From: Croceicoccus sp.
Lineage (GTDB): Bacteria; Pseudomonadota; Alphaproteobacteria; Sphingomonadales; Sphingomonadaceae
NCBI GenBank assembly: GCA_002694745.1
Contig: NZMY01000013.1
Coordinates: 124,001 to 188,000 of the forward strand
Direction of reading: 5' to 3'
Length of the DNA: 64,000 nt
The notes beneath the pieces are model-generated. The model worked only from the letters and a program-made list of their open reading frames with translations. It searched no databases and was not told the origin of the DNA. A program made the position numbers and the translations under genes. Of the stretch, positions 18,022 through 27,701 are shown piece after piece. Numbering within the stretch: the stretch's first letter is position 1; each line of letters opens with the position of its first letter.

Positions 18022-19248
18022 ATGACCATAGCCCTGCTGCGTGAAATCCGCGCCCGCCATCTTGTCACCCTGCCCGCGATGCTGATCGCCGCCGCCGCCA
18101 TTCCGGCCAGCGCGCAATCGCCCGATCAGCCCAAGCAGGTCGAATCCATCGGGACCGAAGATACCTATATCTCGGTGGTCGAGATCGCGACGGGCCTCGA
18201 CACGCCTTGGGGCATGAGCTTCCTGCCCGACGGGCGTATGCTGGTGACCGAACTCCCCGGCGACCTGGTGATCGTCTCGCCCGATGGCACCGTTTCCGCG
18301 CCGCTGGCCGGCGTGCCGAGTGTCGACACCAAGGGCCAGGGCGGGCTGATGGATGTCGCGCTCCACCCCGATTTCGCGACCAATCGCATGGTCTATCTCT
18401 CTTTCGCCGAAGCCGGTCCGAACGGAACCGCGGGCACGGCGTTGGGACGCGGGACGCTGACCGGCGACAGGCTGGAGGGCTTCGAGGTCATCTGGCGGCA
18501 GGAACCCAAGGTCGAGGGGCCCAACCATTTCGGCAATCGCATCGCCTTCGGCCCCGGCGGCAAGCTGTTCCTGGCGCTGGGCGAACGGTTCAAGTTCGGC
18601 CCCGCGCAGGATTTGTCGAACACGCTGGGCGTGACCGTGCGGCTGGACGACGACGGCTCGATCCCCGCGGACAATCCCTTCGTGGACCGGCCCGAGGCGA
18701 ATGACGCGATCTGGTCCTATGGCCACCGCAATATCGAGGCTGCCGTCGTCCATCCCGAAACCGGCGCGCTGTGGGTGACCGAAATGGGCCCGCTGGGCGG
18801 CGACGAGCTGAACGAGATCAAGCCCGGCGCCAATTACGGCTGGCCGGTTGTCAGCTGGGGCATCAATTACGACGGGGTCGAGATTCCCGATCCGAGCGAA
18901 TATCCTGAATATGCGGACGCCGCCCATGTGTGGAGCCCCGTCCGCTCCCCATCGGGCATGATCGTCTATACCGGCGAGATGTTTCCCGAATGGCAGGGCG
19001 ACATATTGTTTGGTTCCCTGTCGGCAGGCGGCGTGGAGCGTGTCGACATGGAAGGCGGCGCGATCGCGGGCACCGAGTTCATCCCGCTCAACACCCGTAT
19101 CCGCGAAGTCGAACAGGGTCCGGACGGTGCGGTCTATTTGCTGACCAATGCCAGCGGGGAAAGCAAGGGCGCGGTCTGGCGCTTTGAGGCGATGGAACTG
19201 CGCCCGGCTTCCGCCGACGACGGTCGCAGCGGCCCCGGCGCGCGCTAA
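18022..19248 (+). CDS. PQQ-dependent sugar dehydrogenase (soluble GSDH family)
   Basis: A 408-residue periplasmic beta-propeller enzyme. A signal peptide (TLPAMLIAAAAIPASAQS) follows a short N-region; the ATG at 18022 is chosen because the upstream frame from 17932 is not signal-like. Family motifs are GLDTPWGMSFLPDGRMLVTE, GGLMDVALHPDFATN, ALGERFKFGPAQDLSNTLG and DELNEIKPGANYGWPVVSWG. Members oxidise aldoses to lactones with PQQ and pass electrons to the respiratory chain. It is divergent from the fad operon. A membrane-type PQQ dehydrogenase lies at the other end of the window; no PQQ synthesis genes are visible. Confidence 0.88.
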   Translation: MTIALLREIRARHLVTLPAMLIAAAAIPASAQSPDQPKQVESIGTEDTYISVVEIATGLDTPWGMSFLPDGRMLVTELPGDLVIVSPDGTVSAPLAGVPSVDTKGQGGLMDVALHPDFATNRMVYLSFAEAGPNGTAGTALGRGTLTGDRLEGFEVIWRQEPKVEGPNHFGNRIAFGPGGKLFLALGERFKFGPAQDLSNTLGVTVRLDDDGSIPADNPFVDRPEANDAIWSYGHRNIEAAVVHPETGALWVTEMGPLGGDELNEIKPGANYGWPVVSWGINYDGVEIPDPSEYPEYADAAHVWSPVRSPSGMIVYTGEMFPEWQGDILFGSLSAGGVERVDMEGGAIAGTEFIPLNTRIREVEQGPDGAVYLLTNASGESKGAVWRFEAMELRPASADDGRSGPGAR

Positions 19249-19397
19249 CCCCCTGGCTTCAGGATAGGCCAACCGGCGGAATGGGGAGCGTCAGCCGCCC
19301 CCCGGGGCACGGCGAAGGTTTCGGTCAGCCCTGCCCAACCGGCGATGACATGCCGTGCCGGACGCGGTAATCGGGGCGCGACCCTTCAGGAGAAGAC

Positions 19398-20144
19398 ATG
19401 CCTGCCGCTCCAAAGCTTTACCGCGCCATTATCGAGGCATTGCGGGCCGACATCGCCGCGGGCAGCTATCGCCCCGGCGACCGCCTGCCCCCCGAACGCG
19501 AACTGGTCGAGCGCTTCGACGTCAGCCGCCTGACCGTGCGCGAGGCGATCATCGGCATGGAAATTCTGGGACTGGTCGAGGCGCGGCGCGGATCGGGCGT
19601 CTATGTCAGCCACCCGTCGGGCGCGGCACTGTCATCCGCCGAACTCGACATAGGCGCCTTCGAGCTCACCGAAGCGCGATTGGTGATCGAAGGTGAGGCC
19701 GCCGCGCTCGCCGCCGTCCATGCGCAGGCGGGCGACATCGCGGATCTGCGCGCAATACTGGGCCGCATGATCGAGGAGAACCGCGGCGAATTGCATGACG
19801 AGATCGCCGACCGCGACTTTCACCTGCGGATCGCGCGCACGACCGGCAATGAGGCGGTGGTGCTGGTGGTCGAAACGCTGTGGGACGTGCGACGCCGCTC
19901 GCCGCTGTCGGGCGGGATGCTGGAAAGATCGCGCCGCTCGGGCGTGAAGCCGCGGATCGATGACCACCGCGCGATCATCGACGCCATCGAGAGCGGCGAC
20001 CCCGCCTCTGCCCGCCAGGCGATGCGCGATCATCTGGGCCGGGTGATCGAGAATTTGCTGAGCGCCACCGAGACCGAGGCGGACGATGCCGAGAGCGATG
20101 CCGCCGGACTGCGCGACCGGGCCAGACGTTTCGCCGCGCTCTAG
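19398..20144 (+). CDS. GntR-family (FadR/FCD subfamily) transcriptional regulator
   Basis: A 248-residue regulator. The N-terminal winged helix-turn-helix is [39 protein letters not shown] and [10 protein letters not shown]. The C-terminal FCD ligand domain has the metal-binding residues in [19 protein letters not shown] and [20 protein letters not shown] precedes the ATG. It lies 71 bp upstream of a mannonate dehydratase on the same strand, so it most likely controls hexuronate catabolism in response to a sugar acid, as UxuR/ExuR-like FCD proteins do. Gap 19249-19397 should hold its promoter. Confidence 0.9.
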   Translation: MPAAPKLYRAIIEALRADIAAGSYRPGDRLPPERELVERFDVSRLTVREAIIGMEILGLVEARRGSGVYVSHPSGAALSSAELDIGAFELTEARLVIEGEAAALAAVHAQAGDIADLRAILGRMIEENRGELHDEIADRDFHLRIARTTGNEAVVLVVETLWDVRRRSPLSGGMLERSRRSGVKPRIDDHRAIIDAIESGDPASARQAMRDHLGRVIENLLSATETEADDAESDAAGLRDRARRFAAL

Positions 20145-20215
20145 AAATTCTTGCCCCGCGCGCGCCATCGTGCAATTTGTCTGATAACTTTGGACGACCG
20201 CGCAGCGCGGATCGA

Positions 20216-21466
20216 ATGGCGGAGATAAAGGTGGAACCGGGCAATGGCGGGAAGAAGGTGACGATCCGATCGGCACGGGGGATCGTCACCTGTCCGGGCC
20301 GCAATTTCGTGACGCTCAAGATCGAAACCGACGAGGGCGTGTACGGCATCGGCGATGCGACGCTGAACGGGCGGGAACTGTCGGTCGCGTCCTATCTGAG
20401 CGATCATGTCATCCCCAATCTGATCGGCCGCGACGCGCAGCGGATCGAGGATATCTGGCAGTTTCTCTACAAGGGCGGATACTGGTCGCGCGGTGTCGTG
20501 GCGATGACCGCGCTCGCGGCGGTCGATACCGCGCTGTGGGATATCAAGGCCAAGCTGGCCGGCATGCCGCTCTATCAATTGCTGGGCGGGCGTTCGCGCG
20601 ACGGCGTGCTGGTCTATGGCCATGCCAACGGTGCGGACATCGAACAGACGGTCGATCAGGTGGGGGCGTATTGCGACATGGGCTATCGCGCGATCCGTGC
20701 GCAAAGCGGCGTGCCGGGCGTGAAGGGTGCCTATGGCGTGGGACGCGGCGACATGTATTACGAACCCGCCGATGCCGCGCTGCCGACGGAAACTTTGTGG
20801 GACACCGCAGCCTATCTCAACCATGCACCGAAACTTTTCGAAAAGCTGCGCGACCAATACGGGCCGGACATCGAATTGCTGCATGACGTCCATCACCGGC
20901 TGACCCCGATGGAGGCCGCGCGGCTGGGCAAGTCGCTCGAGCCGTTTCGCCTGTTCTGGATGGAGGACGCGACCCCCGCCGATAACCAGGAGGCGTTCCG
21001 CCTGATCCGCCAGCACACCACCACGCCGCTCGCGGTGGGAGAGATCTTCGCGTCCATCCACGACTGCCGCACGCTGATACAGGAACAGCTGATCGACTAT
21101 ATCCGCAGCACCGTCGTGCATGCGGGCGGGATCACCCATCTGCGGCGGATCGCCGATCTCGCAGGTCTCTACCAGATCCGCACCGGCTGCCACGGCGCGA
21201 CCGACCTGTCGCCGGTGTGCATGGGCGCGGCGCTGCATTTCGACACTTGGGTGCCCAATTTCGGCATTCAGGAGTACATGCGCCACACCCCCGAAACGGA
21301 CGAGGTGTTTCCGCACGATTATCACTTCGCCGACGGCTATCTGCATGCGGGCGAGGCGCCGGGGCATGGCGTCGACATCGACGAAAAACTGGCCGCGAAA
21401 TACGAATACGAACCGCGCCAGCTTCCCGTGGCGAGGCTGCGCGACGGGACCCTGTGGAACTGGTGA
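20216..21466 (+). CDS. manD: D-mannonate dehydratase, enolase superfamily (ManD type)
   Basis: A 416-residue enolase-superfamily protein very like the characterised ManD of Novosphingobium aromaticivorans, from memory of that sequence: [51 protein letters not shown], the Asp/His pair in [11 protein letters not shown], metal ligands in FWMEDATP and [18 protein letters not shown], and a C-terminus ending DGTLWNW. It dehydrates D-mannonate to 2-keto-3-deoxy-D-gluconate. The start at ATG 20216 is chosen over a TTG at 20177; a GTG at 20231 behind GGAG is also possible. No other uronate genes are near, so the rest of the pathway must be elsewhere. Confidence 0.9.
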   Translation: MAEIKVEPGNGGKKVTIRSARGIVTCPGRNFVTLKIETDEGVYGIGDATLNGRELSVASYLSDHVIPNLIGRDAQRIEDIWQFLYKGGYWSRGVVAMTALAAVDTALWDIKAKLAGMPLYQLLGGRSRDGVLVYGHANGADIEQTVDQVGAYCDMGYRAIRAQSGVPGVKGAYGVGRGDMYYEPADAALPTETLWDTAAYLNHAPKLFEKLRDQYGPDIELLHDVHHRLTPMEAARLGKSLEPFRLFWMEDATPADNQEAFRLIRQHTTTPLAVGEIFASIHDCRTLIQEQLIDYIRSTVVHAGGITHLRRIADLAGLYQIRTGCHGATDLSPVCMGAALHFDTWVPNFGIQEYMRHTPETDEVFPHDYHFADGYLHAGEAPGHGVDIDEKLAAKYEYEPRQLPVARLRDGTLWNW

Positions 21467-21523
21467 CGCGAAATTGCAGACCCGTCTTTGGCGGCAAATA
21501 TATCGCCGCGCCGATACCGCCGA

Positions 21524-23998
21524 TCAATCCAGCGCCAGCGTCTCCCCGTCCCGCGCAGCGAAAACCGGCAGATGTGCGAAACACTCGCGCGCGGCGATTG
21601 TCTTTCCAGCGAACATTATGCTGGTGTCGCCCCAGTAACCGGGGCCGGGAACGGGGCTGTCTCCGCCGATAAGCGCCCTTCCGCAGCGCAACGCCGCTGC
21701 AAAGGACAAACGCCGGCCGCCCGATGTCCGCTCGAACGCGATCACATCATCTGCGCGCGCACCTTCGACAGACACGGTGTCATAACCGGCCCCCGCAAAC
21801 AGCGCAGGATCCTCGCGCCTCGCCCGCAGCATGGCGGCGATCAGGCGCATCTTGGGATGCACTTCCCGCCCCTCCGGCATGCGGTCCAGCATGTCGCGGC
21901 GCAGGTCATAGTCGACCGGGCGGCGATTATCGGGATCGACCAGGCTGTAATCGGGAAGCTCGGTGCCCTGATAGCAATCGGGCACGCCCGGCACGGCCAT
22001 GCGCAGCGCCGCCTGTACCAGCATGTTCGAAAGGGTGGCAGGTGATGTCGAACGGACGAGACCGGCGATGCCGCGGGCCAGCTCTCCGGCAGGCATCAGT
22101 GCGTATTCGACCAGCGCCATGCAGCGCGCCTCGTAAGCGCTGTCGGGCGCGGTCCAGCTTGACCGCAGCTTGGCCTCTCGCAGCGCTTTTTCCTGCCAGC
22201 CCTTCATGCGTTCGGCAAAGCGATACACACCTTCCCGATCGTCCGGGTCCAGCCCGTCCGGCCATGCGCCGAACAGCGACTGATAGAGCGTATAGCGGTC
22301 GCCCGGATGCACATCCGCATGATCCGGCCCCGCCAGCGCATCCCATTCGCGCACATGCCGTTGCCACAGTTCGGGATCGGCGCTCAACACCGCAAGCCGC
22401 GCACGCGTATCCTCTCCCCGCTTGTGGTCGTGCGTTGCCGTGGTCAGCATGGCATGGGGGAACTGCGCCGCGCGGGCCATGCAGGCACGGTGGAAATCGG
22501 GCACGCTCATCGCGAAATGCGCCGGGTCAAAGCCAACATCGGTGCGCGAAAGCAGGCGCCCATAGCGGTAGAAGGCTGTATCCTCCACCGCCTTGGCCGC
22601 GATCGGCGAGGACAATTGCTGAAAGCGCGCGACAGCCTTCAGGGCCAGCGCCGGATCGCCTTCCCCCTCGCCCGCCAGCCACGCCAGCACCGCATCGGTC
22701 ACATGCGCCTCGCCGGGGGGCAGAAAGGGCTCCACACGTTCGCGCGCAAGACGCCGGATGCGCGCATCGCCGGGCGGGGCATCGCTGCCGGTCCCGTAGG
22801 TGCGATAGACAGGGAACACCCACAACAGCCGCTCCAGCGCGCGCCGCAGCATAGACCGGCTGAACGAGGCCGTCTGCGCAGAGGACGCCGCAAGCGCGGC
22901 AAACGCATCGATGCAGCGATCGAACTGTCCTGCGAAAGCCCACGACAGCATATCCTGCCGCGCACGCAGTTCCTCGGCGGCAAAGTCCGCCGTCCGCCCG
23001 GAGGAATCTGTCCAGAGTGCCGAAAGATCCGCCTCGCCCCGCGGATCGTGGAGCAAGGCGGCAACATCCTCCATGAAATCATAGCCGCTGGTGCCGTCGA
23101 TCCCCCAGTCGCCGGGCATGGTCTCGCCGGGGCCGAGAATCTTCTCGACTACGATATAGGCAGGGCCGGACGGCGCTTCGGGATCGCGCGCCTCTTCCTC
23201 GAACCGGCGGCGCAGCTTGCGGCAATAGGACGCCGGATCGACCAGCCCGTCGACATGGTCGATCCGCACTCCGTCGATCAGCCCCTCGCGCCACAGCCGG
23301 AAATAGAGCGCGTGCGTTTCCTCGAACACGTCCGGATCCTCCACGCGCAGGCCCGCAAGCTCGCTGATCGTGAAGAAGCGCCGCCAGTTCAGCTCGTCAT
23401 CGGCGAGCCGCCACCAGCCCAGCCGGTAATGCTGCCGTTCGAGCAGCGCGGCGAGACCTGCCTTGTCGCCCACCTTGGGAAGATCCCCGCGGCTTTCCGG
23501 CGAAAGCGGCACGCGATGCTCGCCATAGACGGTAAGCGTCGGCTGGAACCCGCTGCGATCGATCGCGATCTGCCCATCCGCCAGCACGTCTTCCAGCGGC
23601 GCACCCAGGATCGGCAGCAGCAGCGGCTCGCTCCAGTCAATGTCGAAGAAACGCGCGTATTCGCTGGCCTGACCATGCGCCAGCACATCGTTCCACCACG
23701 CATTCCCGCCGCCCGCCACGCCCATATGGTTGGGTACGATATCGATGATCAGGCCCATGTCCCGCGCCCTAAGGGCCGCGACCAGGCTGCGCAGCGCGTC
23801 CTCTCCGCCCAGTTCCGGATTGACGCGCGTGGGCTCGATCACGTCATAGCCATGGGAAGAACCCGCCCGCGCCGTGGTGATGGGCGAGGCATAGACATGG
23901 CTGATGCCTAGCCTGTCGAGATAGGGCACCAGTTCCTCGGCCCGCGCGAAGGGGAAGTCGCGGTTGAACTGGAACCGATAGGTGGCGCGCGGGATCAT
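21524..23998 (-). CDS. treY: Malto-oligosyltrehalose synthase
   Basis: An 824-residue GH13 enzyme. It begins MIPRATYRFQFNRDFPF, followed by LVPYLDRLGISHVYASPI, IIDIVPNHMGVAGGGNAWW, the nucleophile Asp in GVRIDHVDGLVDPASYCRKL and the acid Glu in YIVVEKILGPGE. TreY rearranges the reducing end of a maltodextrin to a trehalose unit. The ATG at 23998 overlaps the malQ stop (ATGA). It is the last gene of the glucan/trehalose operon and works with TreZ, encoded two genes upstream. Confidence 0.95.
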   Translation of the reverse strand: MIPRATYRFQFNRDFPFARAEELVPYLDRLGISHVYASPITTARAGSSHGYDVIEPTRVNPELGGEDALRSLVAALRARDMGLIIDIVPNHMGVAGGGNAWWNDVLAHGQASEYARFFDIDWSEPLLLPILGAPLEDVLADGQIAIDRSGFQPTLTVYGEHRVPLSPESRGDLPKVGDKAGLAALLERQHYRLGWWRLADDELNWRRFFTISELAGLRVEDPDVFEETHALYFRLWREGLIDGVRIDHVDGLVDPASYCRKLRRRFEEEARDPEAPSGPAYIVVEKILGPGETMPGDWGIDGTSGYDFMEDVAALLHDPRGEADLSALWTDSSGRTADFAAEELRARQDMLSWAFAGQFDRCIDAFAALAASSAQTASFSRSMLRRALERLLWVFPVYRTYGTGSDAPPGDARIRRLARERVEPFLPPGEAHVTDAVLAWLAGEGEGDPALALKAVARFQQLSSPIAAKAVEDTAFYRYGRLLSRTDVGFDPAHFAMSVPDFHRACMARAAQFPHAMLTTATHDHKRGEDTRARLAVLSADPELWQRHVREWDALAGPDHADVHPGDRYTLYQSLFGAWPDGLDPDDREGVYRFAERMKGWQEKALREAKLRSSWTAPDSAYEARCMALVEYALMPAGELARGIAGLVRSTSPATLSNMLVQAALRMAVPGVPDCYQGTELPDYSLVDPDNRRPVDYDLRRDMLDRMPEGREVHPKMRLIAAMLRARREDPALFAGAGYDTVSVEGARADDVIAFERTSGGRRLSFAAALRCGRALIGGDSPVPGPGYWGDTSIMFAGKTIAARECFAHLPVFAARDGETLALD

Positions 23999-25995
23999 TG
24001 GCGTATCCTGTCGATGGCGTGCAGGCGGGCGGCGATATCGGGCTGCCGCAGCAGCAGGCCGGTGTCGGCAGGCATGCGGCGCCGCCAGTTGGGATGTTCG
24101 TCGGTGGTGCCGGGAAGATTGGGCTGCTCGACCACCCCGGCGATATCTTCCAAGGGTACGATCGCCAGCTCGCAAGTGGCCTGCGCGACATGGCGCGCCG
24201 CGGCATCGACGACCTTCGCCTGCTCCAGCGGTTCCGGCTGCGGCCCTGTCGCCGCACCGGATGCCGATAGGGCCGACCACAGCTTCGCGCGATCCTCGCC
24301 GCGTGCCTCGCGTTCCTGCGCTTCGCTCTGGCCGGGATCGTGGCGACCCAGCTTGCGGTTCCAGTCGATGTCCCGGCCCCGCCACCATCCCGCGACGGTG
24401 ACCGTGTCATGCGTGCCGGTCATGGCTGCCGCCTTCACCGGCCATTGCCGGGGCGGAACGAAACCGCCGTCCTTGCCGCGTTCGAACCACAACACCCGCA
24501 TGCCCAGCACGTTGCGCCCGGTCAGCCGGGGGCGCAGGCCTTCGGGAACCGTGCCCAGATCCTCGCCGATCACGATGGCCCCGGCGCGATGGGATTCGAT
24601 GGCAAGGATGCGCAGCATGTCGTCCAACGGATAGCGCAGATAGGCGCCCTGCGCCGACGGCTCGCTATGCGGCACGACCCACAGGCGATTGAGGCCAAGC
24701 ACATGATCGATCCGAACGCCCCCCGCATGGTCCAGCGCGGCGCGCAGGGTGGCGATGAAACCGGCGAAACCGGTGCGCTTCAGCGCGCGCGGCGAAAAGC
24801 CGGTCAGCCCCCAGTCCTGCCCCTGCGGCCCCAGCGGATCGGGCGGTGCGCCGATCGAAAGTCCCTCCAGCAGGTCCTCGCGCCGGCTCCACGCATGGCT
24901 GCCGCCGCCGTCCATGCCGACCGCTAGATCGGCGATCAGCCCTATGGCCATACCGCCCGCCCGCGCCGCATCCTGCGCGGCATCGAGGCTGGCGGCGGCA
25001 AGCCATTGCGCGAAGATATAAAAATCGACCTCGCCCCGATGCTCGGCTGCAAAGCGCGCCACCTCGTCCGAGGCCGGATCGCGGTATTCGGCTGGCCAGG
25101 CCTGCCATCCGCTTGCGCCATCGGGAAAGAAGCGGGCAAACAGCGTATCGAAGATCGCGTGACGCTCCAGCTCCTCGCCCTGTTCGGCGCGCCATGCCGC
25201 GACCCTGGCCCGTACCGCGTCTCCGCAATTCTCATATGCGCGGCGCAGCTCGGTCATGCGTCGCGGGATCGCTGTTGCCCAGTCGATCAGCTCGCTCTGC
25301 TCTGCAGGCGCGACGGGTTCGCCCACCAGCGCGGGATCGCCGAACAGGATGTTGAGGAACAGCCTGCTGGACGGCGCATAGGGGCTGAAGCGCGAAGCAT
25401 CGGCTGGAAACAGCGCGTGAACGGGGCTGATCGCCAGCGCATCGGCGCCCGCCTGCGCCAAGCCCTGCGCTACGGGGACGAGACTGCCGAAATCGCCGAA
25501 TGCCCCCTGCCGCTCGTCACGCAGCGAAGGGACTTGCACCGAAGTCCCCCAAGGTCTTGCCCGCGGCGCAAGTTCGGCGGGGCCAAGGCATTGCGGCGGC
25601 GCGACGGCCAGCGTCCATTCACGCCCGTCCGTCACCAGCCGGTGATAGCCGATCTGGCGCGGCGCGATCAGCCGCGAGCCGCTCGCCGTCCGTTCGATTT
25701 GCACCTCGAGCGTCTCCCCGCCTTCGAGGATGATTTCGGCCCGATCCGCATTCCAGTTATTCGGCAGCGCGACAGGCTGCCCCGCATCGCCCGAAACGAA
25801 ACGGCAATCGGCGGCATCGCTTTCGCATCGCGCAAGGCTTTCCGCTATCTCGCGCTCACCCTCGGCCGGATAACCCAGCGCGGCGAGCACTTGTCGCAGG
25901 CTGCCGTCCGACACGCACCGCTGCTGGCCGCCGGCATCTTCCCAATCGATCTGCAACCCGGCCTTTGCAGCCAGAAGGTGCAATGCCTCGCTCAT
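23995..25995 (-). CDS. malQ: 4-alpha-glucanotransferase (amylomaltase)
   Basis: A 666-residue GH77 enzyme, MSEALHLLAAKAGLQIDW at the N-terminus. The N-terminal 130 residues form the small accessory domain seen in proteobacterial MalQ; the barrel carries GAFGDFGSL, the nucleophile Asp in GGVRIDHVLGLNRLWVVP, the acid Glu in AIVIGEDLGTVPEGLR and the third acid in MTGTHDTVTVAGWW. It disproportionates malto-oligosaccharides, which would supply longer chains for TreY. The ATG at 25995 sits in an ATGA overlap with treZ. Confidence 0.93.
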   Translation of the reverse strand: MSEALHLLAAKAGLQIDWEDAGGQQRCVSDGSLRQVLAALGYPAEGEREIAESLARCESDAADCRFVSGDAGQPVALPNNWNADRAEIILEGGETLEVQIERTASGSRLIAPRQIGYHRLVTDGREWTLAVAPPQCLGPAELAPRARPWGTSVQVPSLRDERQGAFGDFGSLVPVAQGLAQAGADALAISPVHALFPADASRFSPYAPSSRLFLNILFGDPALVGEPVAPAEQSELIDWATAIPRRMTELRRAYENCGDAVRARVAAWRAEQGEELERHAIFDTLFARFFPDGASGWQAWPAEYRDPASDEVARFAAEHRGEVDFYIFAQWLAAASLDAAQDAARAGGMAIGLIADLAVGMDGGGSHAWSRREDLLEGLSIGAPPDPLGPQGQDWGLTGFSPRALKRTGFAGFIATLRAALDHAGGVRIDHVLGLNRLWVVPHSEPSAQGAYLRYPLDDMLRILAIESHRAGAIVIGEDLGTVPEGLRPRLTGRNVLGMRVLWFERGKDGGFVPPRQWPVKAAAMTGTHDTVTVAGWWRGRDIDWNRKLGRHDPGQSEAQEREARGEDRAKLWSALSASGAATGPQPEPLEQAKVVDAAARHVAQATCELAIVPLEDIAGVVEQPNLPGTTDEHPNWRRRMPADTGLLLRQPDIAARLHAIDRIRQ

Positions 25996-27701
25996 GCCAG
26001 AAACGCCGCGAAACTGGATGGATCGCCCGGCTGGCCCAGGGAAAAGAATGGTTCGCCATGATCGGGAAAGCGGACCGCCTCCTCGCCGATATTGATCGCA
26101 ATGGTCAGCTCGGTACCGTCGCCCATGCGCCATTCAGCACACACCGCGCCCTCGCCCAGCACCTCGGCCCCCTTGCCCGTCGTGCCGACAAGCCGCGGGA
26201 CGATCCTCTCGTGCCGCAACGCCAGCAGCGAACCGTACAGCGAACGCCATTCCTCCGCGTCCTCGCCCGGCACGGGGCGCGAAGCCTCGAATGTCTCTAA
26301 TGCATTGGGATCGGGTATGCGCCGACGCGCCTCCTCATCGGCAAAGGCGGAAAAGCGGGCGAATTCGCGGCGCCGCCCCTCGCGCACGGCATCGGCCAGA
26401 TCGTCGTGAAAATCGGTGAAGAACAGGAACGGCGAACGGCTCCCCTCCTCCTCGCCCATGAACAGCAGCGGGATCTGCGGGCAGAGCAGCAGCAGCGCGG
26501 TGGCAGCGCGCAGCTTCGCCGTGCCGGTCAGATGGATCAGCCGCTCTCCCATCGCGCGATTGCCGGTCTGGTCATGGTTCTGCAGAAAGGACACGAAGCG
26601 CGTCGCGGGCAGATGCGCGCTGGGCGTTCCGCGTGGATGGGCGTTCTCGCCCGGCGGTGTTTCGCCCTGATAGACGAAGCCTTCGGCAAGGCAGCGGGCC
26701 AGCCTTTGCGTCGGATCGTCGGCAAAGCCCGCGTAATAACCCTCTGTCTCGCCGGTCAGCAGCACATGCAGCGTGTTGTGAAAATCGTCGTTCCACTGGG
26801 CATCGTAAAGCCCGGTCATCAGCCGCGCGGCATCGTTGCTCTCGTTCTCCAGCACCAGATGGATGTGCCGATCCGGCTGGCTGGAGCGGATCTCGCGCGC
26901 CATGGCGTCGAGGAAATTGCTGTCGCGAATGGCATGGACCGCATCGAAGCGCAGCCCGTCGAACCCGTAATCGCGCAGCCACATCAGCGCATTGTCGATG
27001 AAGAACCGCCGCACCGGCTCGCGCGAAACGGCGACCGCGCCGCCCCACGGCGTATCGGCCTGCCGGTCGAAGAAATCCGAGGCATAGGCGCCCAGATAAT
27101 TCCCGTCGGGCCCGAAGTGGTTGTAAACCACGTCGAGCAACACCATCAGCCCCAGCTCGTGCGCCCGGTCGATCAGCGCGGTCAGTTCCTCGGGCGTGCC
27201 ATAGCTTTCCGCCACCGCATAGGGCAGCACGCCGTCATAGCCCCAGTTGCGCGTGCCTCCGAACGCCGCGACGGGCATCAGTTCGATCGCGGTTATGCCC
27301 ATATCGGCCCAATCGCGCAGGCGTTCGGCTACACCGGCAAAACCGCCCAGCACGCCCGCGTGGACTTCCATCACCACCGCCTCCGCCCATGCGCGGCCCT
27401 TCCAGGCGGCATCGCGCGCGTCCGGCGGTGCGACTTCGGTCAGCACGCTCCACCCATGCACGCCGCCGTCCTGCGCCCGCGAAGCGGGATCGGCGACCAC
27501 CATTTCGTCATCGAGCCAGAAACGATAGCGCGCGCCGGGCGCAGCCTCGGCTTCGCATGCGAACCAGCCGTCGACGTCGCGCACAAGCGAGTGGGCCGGT
27601 CCGCCGCGCAGCTCCAGCTTCACCTCCTGTCGGTCGGGCGCCCAGAGGCGAAAGCGGAACCGGCCATCCGCAAGAGGTTCGGGTCCCCATGCCGCGTTCA
27701 A
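25992..27701 (-). CDS. treZ: Malto-oligosyltrehalose trehalohydrolase
   Basis: A 569-residue GH13 enzyme with an N-terminal CBM48-like domain (FRFRLWAPDRQEVKLEL). Catalytic regions are LLDVVYNHFGPDGNYLGAY, the nucleophile Asp in YGFDGLRFDAVHAIRD, the Glu in HLVLENESNDAARL and the Asp in FLQNHDQTGNRAMGERL. It cuts the maltooligosyl-trehalose made by TreY to release trehalose. It starts with TTG at 27701 in a TTGA overlap with glgX; GGGAG 8 nt before the TTG supports this. Confidence 0.95.
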   Translation of the reverse strand: MNAAWGPEPLADGRFRFRLWAPDRQEVKLELRGGPAHSLVRDVDGWFACEAEAAPGARYRFWLDDEMVVADPASRAQDGGVHGWSVLTEVAPPDARDAAWKGRAWAEAVVMEVHAGVLGGFAGVAERLRDWADMGITAIELMPVAAFGGTRNWGYDGVLPYAVAESYGTPEELTALIDRAHELGLMVLLDVVYNHFGPDGNYLGAYASDFFDRQADTPWGGAVAVSREPVRRFFIDNALMWLRDYGFDGLRFDAVHAIRDSNFLDAMAREIRSSQPDRHIHLVLENESNDAARLMTGLYDAQWNDDFHNTLHVLLTGETEGYYAGFADDPTQRLARCLAEGFVYQGETPPGENAHPRGTPSAHLPATRFVSFLQNHDQTGNRAMGERLIHLTGTAKLRAATALLLLCPQIPLLFMGEEEGSRSPFLFFTDFHDDLADAVREGRRREFARFSAFADEEARRRIPDPNALETFEASRPVPGEDAEEWRSLYGSLLALRHERIVPRLVGTTGKGAEVLGEGAVCAEWRMGDGTELTIAINIGEEAVRFPDHGEPFFSLGQPGDPSSFAAFLA